NCBI RefSeq assembly: GCF_041379945.2 | Contig: NZ_JBFTXJ020000018.1 | Span: forward strand, 1 to 64,000 | Length of the DNA: 64,000 bases | Direction: 5' to 3' | DNA from: Aneurinibacillus sp. REN35 | GTDB lineage: Bacteria; Bacillota; Bacilli; Aneurinibacillales; Aneurinibacillaceae | Shown: positions 16,584 through 25,114 of the stretch, piece by piece | Position numbering within the stretch: position 1 is the first letter of the stretch | How the letters are laid out: the number at the start of each line of letters is the position of its first letter | The notes under the pieces: model-generated | Told to the model about the DNA's origin: nothing | The model's input: only the letters and a program-made list of their open reading frames with translations | Database searches by the model: none | Program-made: the position numbers and the translations under genes

Positions 16584-18692
16584 TCAAGATTTTCTCAGGC
16601 GTACCGCGCACACTTTAAACTCAGGCATGCGGGAAACGGGATCAAGACACGGGTTCGTTAACTGATTAATGGACAGCTCTTTACCCCAATGGTACGGAAC
16701 AAATACGGTATCTTTACGAATCGCTTTCGTTAAGCGAACTTTAAGTTTCATTTTGGTGCGGCGCGTCTCTAGTTCGACCTCTTCCCCGTCCTGCAGGTTA
16801 TACTTGCTAGCCATCTCTGGGTGCATCTCTGCGTATGGCTCTGGGCATTTCTCCATCAAGAAGTCAATGCGTCGAGTCTGGTTGCCTGACAGGTAATGGA
16901 ACACAACACGACCTGTGGTTAGAATTTCCGGGAATTCCTTGCTTTGAATTTCTCCGGCTTCCTGCCATTCGACCACACGGAAGTTGGCTTTACCATCCGG
17001 TGTCGGGAACGATTCCTCGTACATATACGGTGTTCCTGGATGGTCTACATCTGGGCAAGGCCAGAATACACCTTGATTTTTCTCGATTTTCTCATACGTA
17101 ATGCCGTAGTAATCGGCTTTGCCGCCTTTGGATGCGACACGAAGCTCATTGAAAATCTGCTCTGCATTTTCGTATTGGAAGTACTTCCCTCTTCCCATAC
17201 GTTCTGCTATTTCTTTCATAATTACCCAATCTGTCTTCGATTCACCAAGCGGTTTGCGAATTCGATTGATTTTAATAACACGGCCTTCCGTATTGGTTGT
17301 CGTTCCTTCATCTTCTGCCCACGTTGTTGCCGGAAGAACGACATCGGCAAACTCGGCTGTTTCTGATAAGAAGAAGTCATTGACCACTAAGAATTCAAGC
17401 TTCTCTAACGCCTTCCACACATGCTCCGCATTCGGTGATGACACCGCCGGGTTGCTGCAGATCACGTGCATCGCGCGCACGGTACCGTGATGAATGGAAT
17501 CAAGCATTTCATAGGCGGATACGCCCGGTCCAGGCATTTCAGCAGGGTCGATGCCCCATACACTCGATACGTATTTGATCGCTTCCGGATCTGTAAGCTT
17601 CCGGTAGCCCGGCAGCAGGTCAGCCTTTTGTCCGTGTTCCCGACCGCCCTGTCCATTTCCTTGTCCGGTAAAGGTGGCAACACCGCTGGCGAATTTTCCG
17701 ATTTGACCGCGCAGAAGTGCCAGGTTGGTATAGCAGCCTACATTATCTACGCCTTTGCGCTGCTGCTCGGCACCGCGGGCAAACATCACGACCGATTTTT
17801 GTGCCTGACCATAAATATGGGCGGCTTTTATGATTTTTTCTTTGGCAACGCCGGTCAACTGCGACGTGTATTCAGGTGTAAACTGTTCCAGCGTTTGCTT
17901 TAATTCTTCGTAGCCATTCACACGCTGCGCTACATATTCCTCATCCACATAGCCTTCTTTGACTAGGATGTGAGCAATACCATTTGCAAGAGCTGAATCC
18001 GTACCCGGACGCAGATCGAGATGTACGTCTGCAATGCGGGCGGTCGGCGTCTCACGCGGGTCAGCGACAATCAGCTTCGCACCGCGGTCCCGTCCGCGCC
18101 AGAACCAAGTAATGCTGGTCGGATGGCACTCGGCTGTATTGGAACCGGATAAAAAGAAGCAATCCGAATGCATCAGGTCCGGCCATGGCAGCGTTGAGCC
18201 GCGGTCCATGCCGAGCGTCGCGTTGAATCCGCCTGCCGCGGAGGACATACAGTACCGGCCGTTATAGTCAATGTGCTTTGTCTGCAGACCGACGCGGGCA
18301 TATTTGCCGACCAGGTAGCACTTTTCATTTGTCATGGATACGCCGCCATACACGCTGAGAGCGTCCTTTCCATATTTCTCCTGAATTTCTTTAAATTTGC
18401 GTTCGATTACGTCATACGCTTCCTCCCAAGAAGACTCAACGAACTTTCCGTTCTTTTTAATGAGCGGGCGCAAAATCCGGTCCGGATGCTCTACCTGTTG
18501 GTAGGCGGTAACCCCTTTCGGACAAAGGCGACCTTGGTTTACCGGCCATTCATAGCGCGGTTCAATCCCTACAACTTCACCTGTATGATCATTGACGCGG
18601 ATATTCATTCCGCACTGCATGCCGCAGTACGAGCAGTGTGTCGGTATAAAGCTTTCACCTTCGCGGTGGAGGTTTTTCGTTTCAGTTGCCAT
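16584..18692 (-). CDS. molybdopterin (bis-MGD) oxidoreductase, NasC/NapA-like nitrate reductase catalytic subunit
   Basis: A 702-residue catalytic subunit of the DMSO-reductase superfamily. The N-terminal [4Fe-4S] motif uses C20, C23, C27 and C57. The segment NGRYCMSSAA puts a cysteine (C148) at the molybdenum-ligand position of Nas/Nap nitrate reductases and formate dehydrogenases. The C-terminal molybdopterin-binding domain contains VPYHWGK. There is no twin-arginine signal, so the protein should be cytoplasmic, as in assimilatory NasC. Unlike Bacillus NasC it has no NasB flavoprotein or NasDE nitrite reductase nearby. It is instead grouped with membrane, ferredoxin and Rieske subunits plus a nitrate transporter. 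Nitrate is the likely substrate, but other oxyanions or formate-type substrates are not excluded. Confidence 0.88.
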   Translation of the reverse strand: MATETKNLHREGESFIPTHCSYCGMQCGMNIRVNDHTGEVVGIEPRYEWPVNQGRLCPKGVTAYQQVEHPDRILRPLIKKNGKFVESSWEEAYDVIERKFKEIQEKYGKDALSVYGGVSMTNEKCYLVGKYARVGLQTKHIDYNGRYCMSSAAGGFNATLGMDRGSTLPWPDLMHSDCFFLSGSNTAECHPTSITWFWRGRDRGAKLIVADPRETPTARIADVHLDLRPGTDSALANGIAHILVKEGYVDEEYVAQRVNGYEELKQTLEQFTPEYTSQLTGVAKEKIIKAAHIYGQAQKSVVMFARGAEQQRKGVDNVGCYTNLALLRGQIGKFASGVATFTGQGNGQGGREHGQKADLLPGYRKLTDPEAIKYVSSVWGIDPAEMPGPGVSAYEMLDSIHHGTVRAMHVICSNPAVSSPNAEHVWKALEKLEFLVVNDFFLSETAEFADVVLPATTWAEDEGTTTNTEGRVIKINRIRKPLGESKTDWVIMKEIAERMGRGKYFQYENAEQIFNELRVASKGGKADYYGITYEKIEKNQGVFWPCPDVDHPGTPYMYEESFPTPDGKANFRVVEWQEAGEIQSKEFPEILTTGRVVFHYLSGNQTRRIDFLMEKCPEPYAEMHPEMASKYNLQDGEEVELETRRTKMKLKVRLTKAIRKDTVFVPYHWGKELSINQLTNPCLDPVSRMPEFKVCAVRLRKS

Positions 18693-18705
18693 GATTTATA
18701 TCCCC

Positions 18706-19821
18706 CTAGACTTTCTTTTTGCTAAAGCCCGGCATTGAAATGCCTGTATTCGTATCAATCGGTTCGTACGGATTTTTCGTACGAGGACTTATCATATTCA
18801 TCTGGCGCATCGCCCGCATCTTGCGGCGGCAATCCCAGCAGTATTCGGCGAGATAGCTTCCATCCTCAAGCTCGAGATCGAAGCTGTTGTCTTTTAGAAT
18901 GCTGACGACATCCTCAATTTGCTCCTGAGCGGCGTACGGTGTGCCGCAGCGTTTGCAGTTGTGCACCGGTATGTCCTCCCCTACCTGATAATTGAGCGGA
19001 ACGGCCGTTGCCAGTGGACGCAGCGGGAAGTGGAACAGCTTCCCGAACGGAAAGTAAATAAGTAATGTAATGACCGTAAGCTGATGAATCATCGAGATTG
19101 TCATATATAACGTGCCGTGGAACAGAACCGCGCTGACCGTAAGTGCAAGACCTGTAACGGTGACTGCTAAAATGATGAACAGCGGCACGAGATCGAATTC
19201 AAAACGCTGTGTAACCTGCAGATCCCGATCCTTAATCCGGCGGTAAAACATCATGGATATGCCGATCAGGCACATCGCTGCGGTCCAGTTCAGACCGTTG
19301 TAAATCATGAAAGCAAGCCAGCCTTCCACATGCATCACGAATGGCTTCAAGCCGAGAACCGAGACTGCATAGTGACTTGGATCGACCAGTTCAAAGTGGA
19401 ACCACCCGAACACGAGACCGAATGTAATGGCGAATGAACCAAGACAGCCATATGCGACCAAGAAGTGCTGAATGCCGCGGTACAGTCCGCGCTTGAAAAT
19501 GAACTTTTGCAGCACAATGTTTTCAAACAGTGTCATTGCAATCGCTTTGGCGGAGCGTTTCTTGCGTGTCTTATCTTTTAAATTTTTGCGGCTTCGTCTA
19601 TCCACCCGCCGGGTTGCCGGACGCATGGTGAAAGCGACAATCCGGAAAGCGAGGCCGATGAAGCAGACAATCGAAGCGACCATGTAGCCCGAAAGCGCCA
19701 GGTCAATATGTTTAAACTGATTCGTGCCAAGGAACATCGTTAAAAACAAAACCAGTACGATAATGAACGAATACATGCTTGCACGAGAGTAAAATGATTT
19801 CTCAAGCGAAAAAGTGTTCAT
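18706..19821 (-). CDS. NarI/DsrM-like membrane cytochrome b with C-terminal zinc-ribbon-like motif
   Basis: An integral membrane protein of about 371 residues with six hydrophobic helices. Helix-borne histidines (GIQHF, VMHVEGW, MIHQL) and the phrase YFPFGKLFHFP resemble the haem-b subunits NarI, DsrM and HmeC, which oxidise menaquinol. The cytoplasmic tail adds CKRCG and CWDCRRK, a CxxC pair that may bind zinc or an iron-sulfur cluster and is not part of NarI. ATG 19821 follows GGGAAGTG. It is the first gene of the operon, 14 bases before the reductase gene and just after the Fnr-type promoter. The haem assignment is from motif resemblance. Confidence 0.82.
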   Translation of the reverse strand: MNTFSLEKSFYSRASMYSFIIVLVLFLTMFLGTNQFKHIDLALSGYMVASIVCFIGLAFRIVAFTMRPATRRVDRRSRKNLKDKTRKKRSAKAIAMTLFENIVLQKFIFKRGLYRGIQHFLVAYGCLGSFAITFGLVFGWFHFELVDPSHYAVSVLGLKPFVMHVEGWLAFMIYNGLNWTAAMCLIGISMMFYRRIKDRDLQVTQRFEFDLVPLFIILAVTVTGLALTVSAVLFHGTLYMTISMIHQLTVITLLIYFPFGKLFHFPLRPLATAVPLNYQVGEDIPVHNCKRCGTPYAAQEQIEDVVSILKDNSFDLELEDGSYLAEYCWDCRRKMRAMRQMNMISPRTKNPYEPIDTNTGISMPGFSKKKV

Positions 19822-19881
19822 GCTTTCACTTCCCTTTTTTGTTGGCATAGCGTTTTGTAAGAAAACGGCCGTTTTGTTATC

Positions 19882-19887
19882 TTTATA
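19882..19887 (-). promoter_or_regulatory. candidate -10 box of the reductase operon
   Basis: TATAAA on the minus strand, 61 bases upstream of the first start codon. A transcription start near 19875 would put the Fnr-type site about 44 bases upstream, close to the -41.5 spacing of class II activation. There is no good -35 box, which fits an activator-dependent promoter. Confidence 0.5.
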
Positions 19888-19911
19888 CTACGGCTTTGCG
19901 TCATCTGCTGG

Positions 19912-19927
19912 TGTGATGTTTTTCACA
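19912..19927. promoter_or_regulatory. Fnr/Crp-type binding site
   Basis: The sequence TGTGATGTTTTTCACA is a perfect TGTGA-N6-TCACA dyad, the half-site and spacing used by Bacillus Fnr and other Crp-family regulators. It lies about 90 bases before the cytochrome b start codon and suggests oxygen- or redox-dependent control of the reductase operon. Confidence 0.7.
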
Positions 19928-19946
19928 GGTGTACTCTCTTTCACAA

Positions 19947-19970
19947 TTCCGACACAATGATGTGACGGAA
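19947..19970. promoter_or_regulatory. 24-bp imperfect dyad, candidate operator
   Basis: Half-sites TTCCG-A-CACA (19947-19956) and TGTG-A-CGGAA (19961-19970) mirror each other around a four-base centre; all positions but one in each half match. It lies 20 bases further upstream of the Fnr-type site. The regulator is unknown; a second, nitrate- or redox-linked factor is possible. Confidence 0.45.
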
Positions 19971-20006
19971 TTTCGTCGTGCAATATAATAAAGAAACGAT
20001 TCATAC

Positions 20007-20045
20007 AAAAAAGCAGCCGCTCCTTTTAGGAAACGACTGCTTTTT
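20007..20045 (-). terminator. terminator of the aminotransferase gene
   Basis: Arms AAAAGCAG and CTGCTTTT with further paired bases inside, followed by T runs on both strands. It lies 29 bases after the aminotransferase stop codon and insulates the reductase promoter region. Confidence 0.85.
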
Positions 20046-20073
20046 GCTACAATGCATCGTATTTTTAAAAAAT

Positions 20074-21285
20074 TTATGCCATCGCTTTATCTGTTGAGAT
20101 AGTGGCATAGGCTTCTTCAAGCACACGTACCAATTGGCTCATACCATATTCGATCTTCTCGGGTACAGAGTGCGTATAGTTCAGACGGAACGTATTGTAT
20201 TTCGGTTCATTTACATAGAATGGAGCACCCGGTACATACGCTACACCGTTTTCCACCGCTTTTGGAAGCAGATCCTTCGTGTTAATGCTCTCGTGCAGCG
20301 CTACCCAGAAAAACATACCGCCCTGTGGAACAACATATTCAAGACCCGGCAGATTAGGACGCTGCAATTGATTGAGCATAACCTGCATTCTTTCTTTATA
20401 GACCACACGCAACCCTGCGATATGTGTGTCCAGATCAAAATTGCGCAGCAGATGATATAATGCCTGCTGGTCAATGGAGCTTGAATGAAGATCCGCTGCC
20501 TGCTTCGCCTGGGCCATCATACGGATGATTTGCTCAGGACCCATAACCCAACCGGTCCGCAGTGCCGGTACTACGGTTTTCGAGAATGTACTGGTATACA
20601 GAACGGTTTCTCCATTATCCAACGCCGCGATCGGCGTATAGTTTGCTGTCTCATCAAATTGGATTTCTCCATACGGGTCATCTTCAAAAATTACCACATT
20701 GTACTTCTTAGCAAGCCGCAGTAATTCCTTCCGACGTTCGTTTGACCACACGGTACCACGCGGATTTGAGAATGTCGGTACCACATAAACGAATTTAGGG
20801 AGGTGTAACTTCATCTTCTCTTCCAGGTCTTCCGGTAACATACCGTGCGCGTCCGATGCTACGGGCACAACCTGAGCTTCATAGGATTGGAATACCTGCA
20901 ACGCCGCTAGGTATGTAGGATCTTCCGTAAGTACAATATCTCCCGGATTCAGCATAATACGGGCGAATAAATCAATCGCCTGCTGCGAGCCGGTTGTCAG
21001 CAGAATATTCTCTGCGTCCATCCGTACCTGCTTACGTACAGCCATCCGGTCCGCCAGCGCTTCGCGCAGCGGAGTGAAGCCTTCGGTCAATCCATACTGC
21101 ATCGTATGCTTGCCCTCTTCAAACACCCGCTTGTACGCTTCCTCTACTGCGCCAAGAGGAAACAAATCATCGTCGGGCAATCCCCCGGCGAACGAAATGA
21201 TATTCCCTTGACCAACCACCTTGAGAATATCCCGTACCGCTGATGATTCGAAATTTCGTGTTCGTTGTGCAAATGCATACTTCAT
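20074..21285 (-). CDS. PLP-dependent aminotransferase, class I/II (2-aminoadipate/aromatic type)
   Basis: A 403-residue fold-type I aminotransferase of the LysN/KAT-II-like group (MocR-domain relatives without the DNA-binding part). Visible marks are ISFAGGLPDDDLFP near residue 29, TTGSQQAIDL for the cofactor phosphate, the Asn in TFSNPRG, EDDPYGE, and the Schiff-base lysine in STFSKTVVPALRTGW. Such enzymes transaminate 2-aminoadipate, leucine or aromatic amino acids with 2-oxoglutarate. It is monocistronic and its substrate cannot be fixed from sequence. Confidence 0.88.
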   Translation of the reverse strand: MKYAFAQRTRNFESSAVRDILKVVGQGNIISFAGGLPDDDLFPLGAVEEAYKRVFEEGKHTMQYGLTEGFTPLREALADRMAVRKQVRMDAENILLTTGSQQAIDLFARIMLNPGDIVLTEDPTYLAALQVFQSYEAQVVPVASDAHGMLPEDLEEKMKLHLPKFVYVVPTFSNPRGTVWSNERRKELLRLAKKYNVVIFEDDPYGEIQFDETANYTPIAALDNGETVLYTSTFSKTVVPALRTGWVMGPEQIIRMMAQAKQAADLHSSSIDQQALYHLLRNFDLDTHIAGLRVVYKERMQVMLNQLQRPNLPGLEYVVPQGGMFFWVALHESINTKDLLPKAVENGVAYVPGAPFYVNEPKYNTFRLNYTHSVPEKIEYGMSQLVRVLEEAYATISTDKAMA

Positions 21286-21368
21286 TGTCCAGCCACCTCG
21301 ATTAGATTTGCTTTTTTAAATATTAAAAATACATTAAACCTTTTCAACGAGATTGGCAAGACTTTTGC

Positions 21369-21938
21369 TTATTTTTCTTCAGGAACTTTTGGAATGAACC
21401 GGGAGACACGTCCCATCGTCGCTGTATAATCTGTGTATTCCGCAAGTCCCCGCTCCTCGACACGAATGCGGTGGCGCAGCATGAAAGCGTTCAGCAAACT
21501 GAACAGGACGCAGGTGCTATACGCTTGAAACAGCAGCGGAAACAAGGCAATTTCCAATACGACCACGGTATAGTTCGGATGCCGTAAAAAGCGATACGGA
21601 CCGCGCTGTACTACGTCAGCGCCCGGAACAAAAATAATGCGGGTATTCCAGTACGGACCGAGCGACACAATCGCCCAGTAGCGGATGATCTGTACGATGA
21701 GCAGCACAGCCCCGATCAGCGGCCATCCGGCAGATAACGGATAGCCGCGCCAGGCAGCTTCTATCCATAAGCTAATAAAAAAACCTGCATGCAGCAGAAC
21801 CATTAACGGATAATGTCCTGCGCCGATCTCGATCCCGCCCCTTTTCTCCAGCCATGCTTGATTGCGCTTAGCCACACGAAGTTCAAGTAAGCGCTGTGTG
21901 AGTAAAAGAACAAATACAACGTAAAATATAAGCATCAC
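21369..21938 (-). CDS. bpsB: isoprenylcysteine methyltransferase-like membrane protein (BpsB/YpbQ)
   Basis: A 189-residue membrane protein of the ICMT/PEMT superfamily with about four helices. The conserved C-terminal block RGPYRFLRHPNY (about 122-133) and the later EERGL segment bind S-adenosylmethionine in this group. In Bacillus subtilis the partner of the type III polyketide synthase BpsA is BpsB, which methylates alkylpyrones to alkylpyrone methyl ethers. Here it starts only three bases after the synthase gene, so the same role is very likely. Confidence 0.85.
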   Translation of the reverse strand: MMLIFYVVFVLLLTQRLLELRVAKRNQAWLEKRGGIEIGAGHYPLMVLLHAGFFISLWIEAAWRGYPLSAGWPLIGAVLLIVQIIRYWAIVSLGPYWNTRIIFVPGADVVQRGPYRFLRHPNYTVVVLEIALFPLLFQAYSTCVLFSLLNAFMLRHRIRVEERGLAEYTDYTATMGRVSRFIPKVPEEK

Positions 21939-21941
21939 GCC

Positions 21942-23000
21942 TCACCCCTTTACCAGCAGCAGCTCCGAGCTGAAGCCGGGACCTAATGCCGTTATTACGC
22001 CGTATTCATCCGGTGCAAGCCCCTGCTGTAAGAATGCTTGCAGCACAAACAATACAGTAACGGACGACATGTTACCAAATCGACGTAGGATATCTAGCGC
22101 ATGGGAAAAATAAGCAAGATCGACGCGTACCATCTCAGCATAAGCTTCTATCACCTTTTTACCGCCTGGATGGGTAATGAAGTGCCTGATGTCACGCCCT
22201 ACCATGTGATGACGGGCAAGAAATGCCTCCATATTCGGTCGAAAAAGCTGATCTACAAGCGTGGGTATATCACGGGAGAAAATCACTTTCAATCCGTATT
22301 CATTAACCTCCCACCCCATTACATCCGGTGTGTCCTGCCATAATGTGCTCATTGTATCTATCATCTCAATCCCTACACCTTGGGCAGAAGAGCATTCGTT
22401 TCCTTCCACAAGCACAGCCGCTGCCCCGTCAGCAAATAACGACGTGGCGACAAGATTGCTTTTTGAACGATCTTCATGTTGAAATGTCAGCCCACAGCAT
22501 TCAACTGCAACAAGCAGTACGCGCTCACTCGGATAGGCTGTCACGTAGTCCTTTGCGCGAGAAAGCCCAGCAGCTCCTCCGGCACATCCTAATCCCCAGA
22601 TCGGGGTGCGTTTCGTATGGGGATTCATATTCAAGGCATTCATAATGCGGGAGTCAATGCTTGGGGTAGCAATGCCGGTAGTTGTAACAAACAGAATATG
22701 ATCAATCTCGGAAGCTTTTACTTTGCTCTGTGCAAGGCAATGTTTTACAGCTTCTACACTCAACCGTACAGCCCATTCTTGAAACAACGCATTTTTTTCG
22801 GCAAATGAATGAGAGATCCCAAACCATTCAAGCGGTACACAAAAATGGCGGGTGTCGACCTGTCCATTCTGAAAAATGGGCAGCAGCCGATCAATATCGC
22901 GAAATGAATTCGCAAACAGACGGCGTGCAAATTCGCGAATCTCATCCTGTCGTAAAATATGGGGAGGTACGGCAGTTCCTACAGCAGTAATTCGGGCCAC
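21942..23000 (-). CDS. bpsA: type III polyketide synthase (BpsA-like alkylpyrone synthase)
   Basis: A 352-residue chalcone/stilbene-synthase-fold enzyme. The nucleophile is C139 in WGLGCAGGAAG, the catalytic His is in FITHPGGKK, and the Asn is in FGNMSS, so the triad is complete. BpsA-type enzymes condense long-chain fatty acyl-CoA with malonyl-CoA to triketide or tetraketide alkylpyrones. The downstream methyltransferase gene supports this reading. The gene is divergent from the antiporter gene, with a 158-base spacer in which I see no clear operator. Confidence 0.92.
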   Translation of the reverse strand: MARITAVGTAVPPHILRQDEIREFARRLFANSFRDIDRLLPIFQNGQVDTRHFCVPLEWFGISHSFAEKNALFQEWAVRLSVEAVKHCLAQSKVKASEIDHILFVTTTGIATPSIDSRIMNALNMNPHTKRTPIWGLGCAGGAAGLSRAKDYVTAYPSERVLLVAVECCGLTFQHEDRSKSNLVATSLFADGAAAVLVEGNECSSAQGVGIEMIDTMSTLWQDTPDVMGWEVNEYGLKVIFSRDIPTLVDQLFRPNMEAFLARHHMVGRDIRHFITHPGGKKVIEAYAEMVRVDLAYFSHALDILRRFGNMSSVTVLFVLQAFLQQGLAPDEYGVITALGPGFSSELLLVKG

Positions 23001-23158
23001 ATCTCATCGCTCCTTTAGTATGTATGTATTCTGGTATAAAATAGTTAAAAAAGAGGAACTTTATCCTTATTTTTACCCGGAATAGATTATAAAAAAACGG
23101 AGCAAATAGACAAATGAAGCCATACAGTCAACAGCAAGAAGGAGGAGTCAGATAAACC

Positions 23159-24319
23159 ATGCTGTTTTTCTTTGAACTGGTTGTTATTCTACTAAGCACA
23201 AAACTTGCCGGAGATATCAGCGTCAGGGCCGGACAGCCAGCCGTACTCGGTAAGCTCATCATCGGTATTATTATCGGTCCTGCCGTACTTGGATGGATTG
23301 ACAGTTCGCTGCTAATTGATGAATTAAGCACAATCGGCGTACTACTGCTTATGTTTATGGCTGGACTTGAAACAGATATAAAGGAATTGAATCGCAATCG
23401 GAATGCAGCACTAGCTGTAGCGATTGGTGGAATTATACTTCCATTTGCCGGCGGCTACCTAATGGGGCAATCAATCGGATTTGCGCAAGAGCATGCCATC
23501 TTTTTAGGACTTCTATTATGTGCAACCTCTGTCAGCATCTCGGTGCAAACGCTGCGTGATTTAGGCAAGATGAATACACGCGAGAGTACAACCATTCTAG
23601 GGGCGGCAGTGGTTGATGACGTATTGGTCGTTGTGCTTCTGGCTTTTGTCATGAGTGTATTAGGCAGCGGAGATGTGAGTCTGGGTGCTGTAATCGGCAA
23701 AAAAATCCTCTTCTTTGGTACAACTATTCTTATTGGATGGAAACTAATTCCGTGGATCATGCGCATCTTAGCTCCCCTTAAAGTAACCGAGTCAGTCATC
23801 AGCGCGGCACTGATTGTATGTTTTTCGTTCGCATACTACGCAGAGCTTCTTGGAATTGCGGGAATTATCGGGGCGTTTGCGGCAGGCATTGCCATTTCCC
23901 AGACTGAATACAAAGAGGAGGTTGAACACAAGCTTGAGCCGATTGCCTATGCTATATTTGTTCCGGTTTTTTTCGTCAGCATCGGCATGGAAGTTTCTTT
24001 TGCGGGTATTGGAAGCCAGTTGTGGTTTATCGTGCTTCTAACGATTATTGCCGTCATTACGAAAATGATTGGCTCTGGAATTGGCGCTCGAATGACCGGC
24101 TTTTCGCGGCGTTCCTCGCTTGCGATTGGCTCGGGTATGGTATCACGCGGAGAGGTAGCGCTTATCATTGCAGCGATTGGCCTAGAAGCGAAATTGCTGG
24201 CCCCTGAATATTTTACTTCGGTCGTGATCGTTGTCATTCTAACTACGATTATTACTCCGCCGCTTCTAAAAATGTTTTTTGCTGAACCATCTTCTTCATC
24301 AAAAAAGGCGCTTGATTAG
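23159..24319 (+). CDS. CPA2-type cation:proton antiporter (NapA/GerN-like)
   Basis: A 386-residue membrane protein with about 12 helices of the CPA2 monovalent cation:proton antiporter group. The ion-binding Asp-Asp pair is in GAAVVDDVLVV (about 148-158), and GPAVLGW, FMAGLETD and SRGEVALIIAAIG are family marks. There is no RCK/TrkA domain at its C-terminus, as in NapA and GerN. AAGGAGGAG precedes the ATG with a rather long spacer of about 11 bases. It exports Na+ or K+ in exchange for protons. The last three codons form part of the terminator stem. Confidence 0.88.
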   Translation: MLFFFELVVILLSTKLAGDISVRAGQPAVLGKLIIGIIIGPAVLGWIDSSLLIDELSTIGVLLLMFMAGLETDIKELNRNRNAALAVAIGGIILPFAGGYLMGQSIGFAQEHAIFLGLLLCATSVSISVQTLRDLGKMNTRESTTILGAAVVDDVLVVVLLAFVMSVLGSGDVSLGAVIGKKILFFGTTILIGWKLIPWIMRILAPLKVTESVISAALIVCFSFAYYAELLGIAGIIGAFAAGIAISQTEYKEEVEHKLEPIAYAIFVPVFFVSIGMEVSFAGIGSQLWFIVLLTIIAVITKMIGSGIGARMTGFSRRSSLAIGSGMVSRGEVALIIAAIGLEAKLLAPEYFTSVVIVVILTTIITPPLLKMFFAEPSSSSKKALD

Positions 24320-24335
24320 TTGATTAGCGCCTTCT
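24301..24335. repeat. terminator hairpin, left copy of a duplicated element
   Basis: Arms GGCGCT (24307-24312) and AGCGCC (24326-24331) with flanking A and T-rich ends; the antiporter stop codon lies in the loop. The element shares AAGGCGCTTGATTAG and TGATTAGCGCCTTCT with a second copy at 25115-25137, and carries an extra TTGATTAG. The two copies bracket the arr segment. Confidence 0.75.
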
Positions 24336-24554
24336 GGTTGTCGAGTATATCTCTACATTTTGAGAAGAACAGCATATGCTGCCCTTCTCTTTTACAAAAA
24401 ACTTTCATTATCAAAGAATGATTACATACCATTAATGTTTTACTCTCTACTTATATTATAACAACATTTGGTAATTATTTATAGACTACTTTTTCACCCA
24501 TCTATTACCTTATACTGTTATACGCAAGTCAAAAAGTATAAGGGGTGTGTCTAT

Positions 24555-24971
24555 ATGGATGACAAAAAAAATATCTTGGATCCCGGACCGTTCTTTCATG
24601 GTACTAAAGCAGAACTGAAAATTGGAGACCTGCTTGAAGCATTGCACTTATCCAATTATCAGGACAAAAAATCTAACCATATATATTTTACTGCAACATT
24701 AGACGCTGCTAAATGGGGTGCTGAATTAGCGAAATCTAAATCAAAAGAGAGAATTTATGTCGTAGAACCATTAGGCGATTTTGAAAATGATCCGAACGTA
24801 ACTGACAAAAAATTCCCTGGAAATCCAACACGTTCTTATAGGTCTAAATCTCCTTTGAAAATAGTAGCTGAATTAAGTTCATGGGAAAGACATTCCGATG
24901 AAGAAATAAATCATATGCTTACATCTCTAAAAAAGTTAAGGGAACAAGGAAAAAACGTAATATACGATTGA
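24555..24971 (+). CDS. arr: NAD(+)--rifampin ADP-ribosyltransferase
   Basis: A 138-residue protein, the normal length of Arr enzymes, which inactivate rifamycins by ADP-ribosylating the C23 hydroxyl. The start FFHGTKAELKIGDLL (13-27) has the catalytic-region His15, and the NHIYFTATLDAAKWGAELA block (41-59) supplies the Tyr. VVEPLGDFENDPN and GNPTRSYRS are also family blocks. ATG 24555 follows AAGGGGTG; an in-frame upstream extension is not supported. Codon use and flanks are AT-rich compared with neighbours, and the gene sits alone between two copies of a terminator, which points to acquisition. The 235 bases upstream are AT-rich and hold no other gene. Confidence 0.93.
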   Translation: MDDKKNILDPGPFFHGTKAELKIGDLLEALHLSNYQDKKSNHIYFTATLDAAKWGAELAKSKSKERIYVVEPLGDFENDPNVTDKKFPGNPTRSYRSKSPLKIVAELSSWERHSDEEINHMLTSLKKLREQGKNVIYD

Positions 24972-24998
24972 TTTTCGCATTATTAGAACTCACATCAA

Positions 24999-25053
24999 AT
25001 GCCAGATACCGAGATGATTTTAAATCACCTCGGTATCTGGCATTGAATTTTTT
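24999..25053 (+). terminator. strong terminator of arr
   Basis: Long stem of about 23 pairs starting AATGCCAGATACCGAG (24999) and ending CTCGGTATCTGGCATT (about 25044), followed by TTTTTTT. It begins 27 bases after the arr stop codon. Confidence 0.92.
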
Positions 25054-25114
25054 TATATCTTAAATAAATGTAAGATCAAGTTAAGAAATTTTAAGTTGCT
25101 TTTTCGATATACTC

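Noticed and set aside
24337-24554. Possible promoter of arr (TATACT near 24518)
   Set aside because: I could not find a matching -35 box at a proper distance; the AT-rich sequence gives many chance hits.
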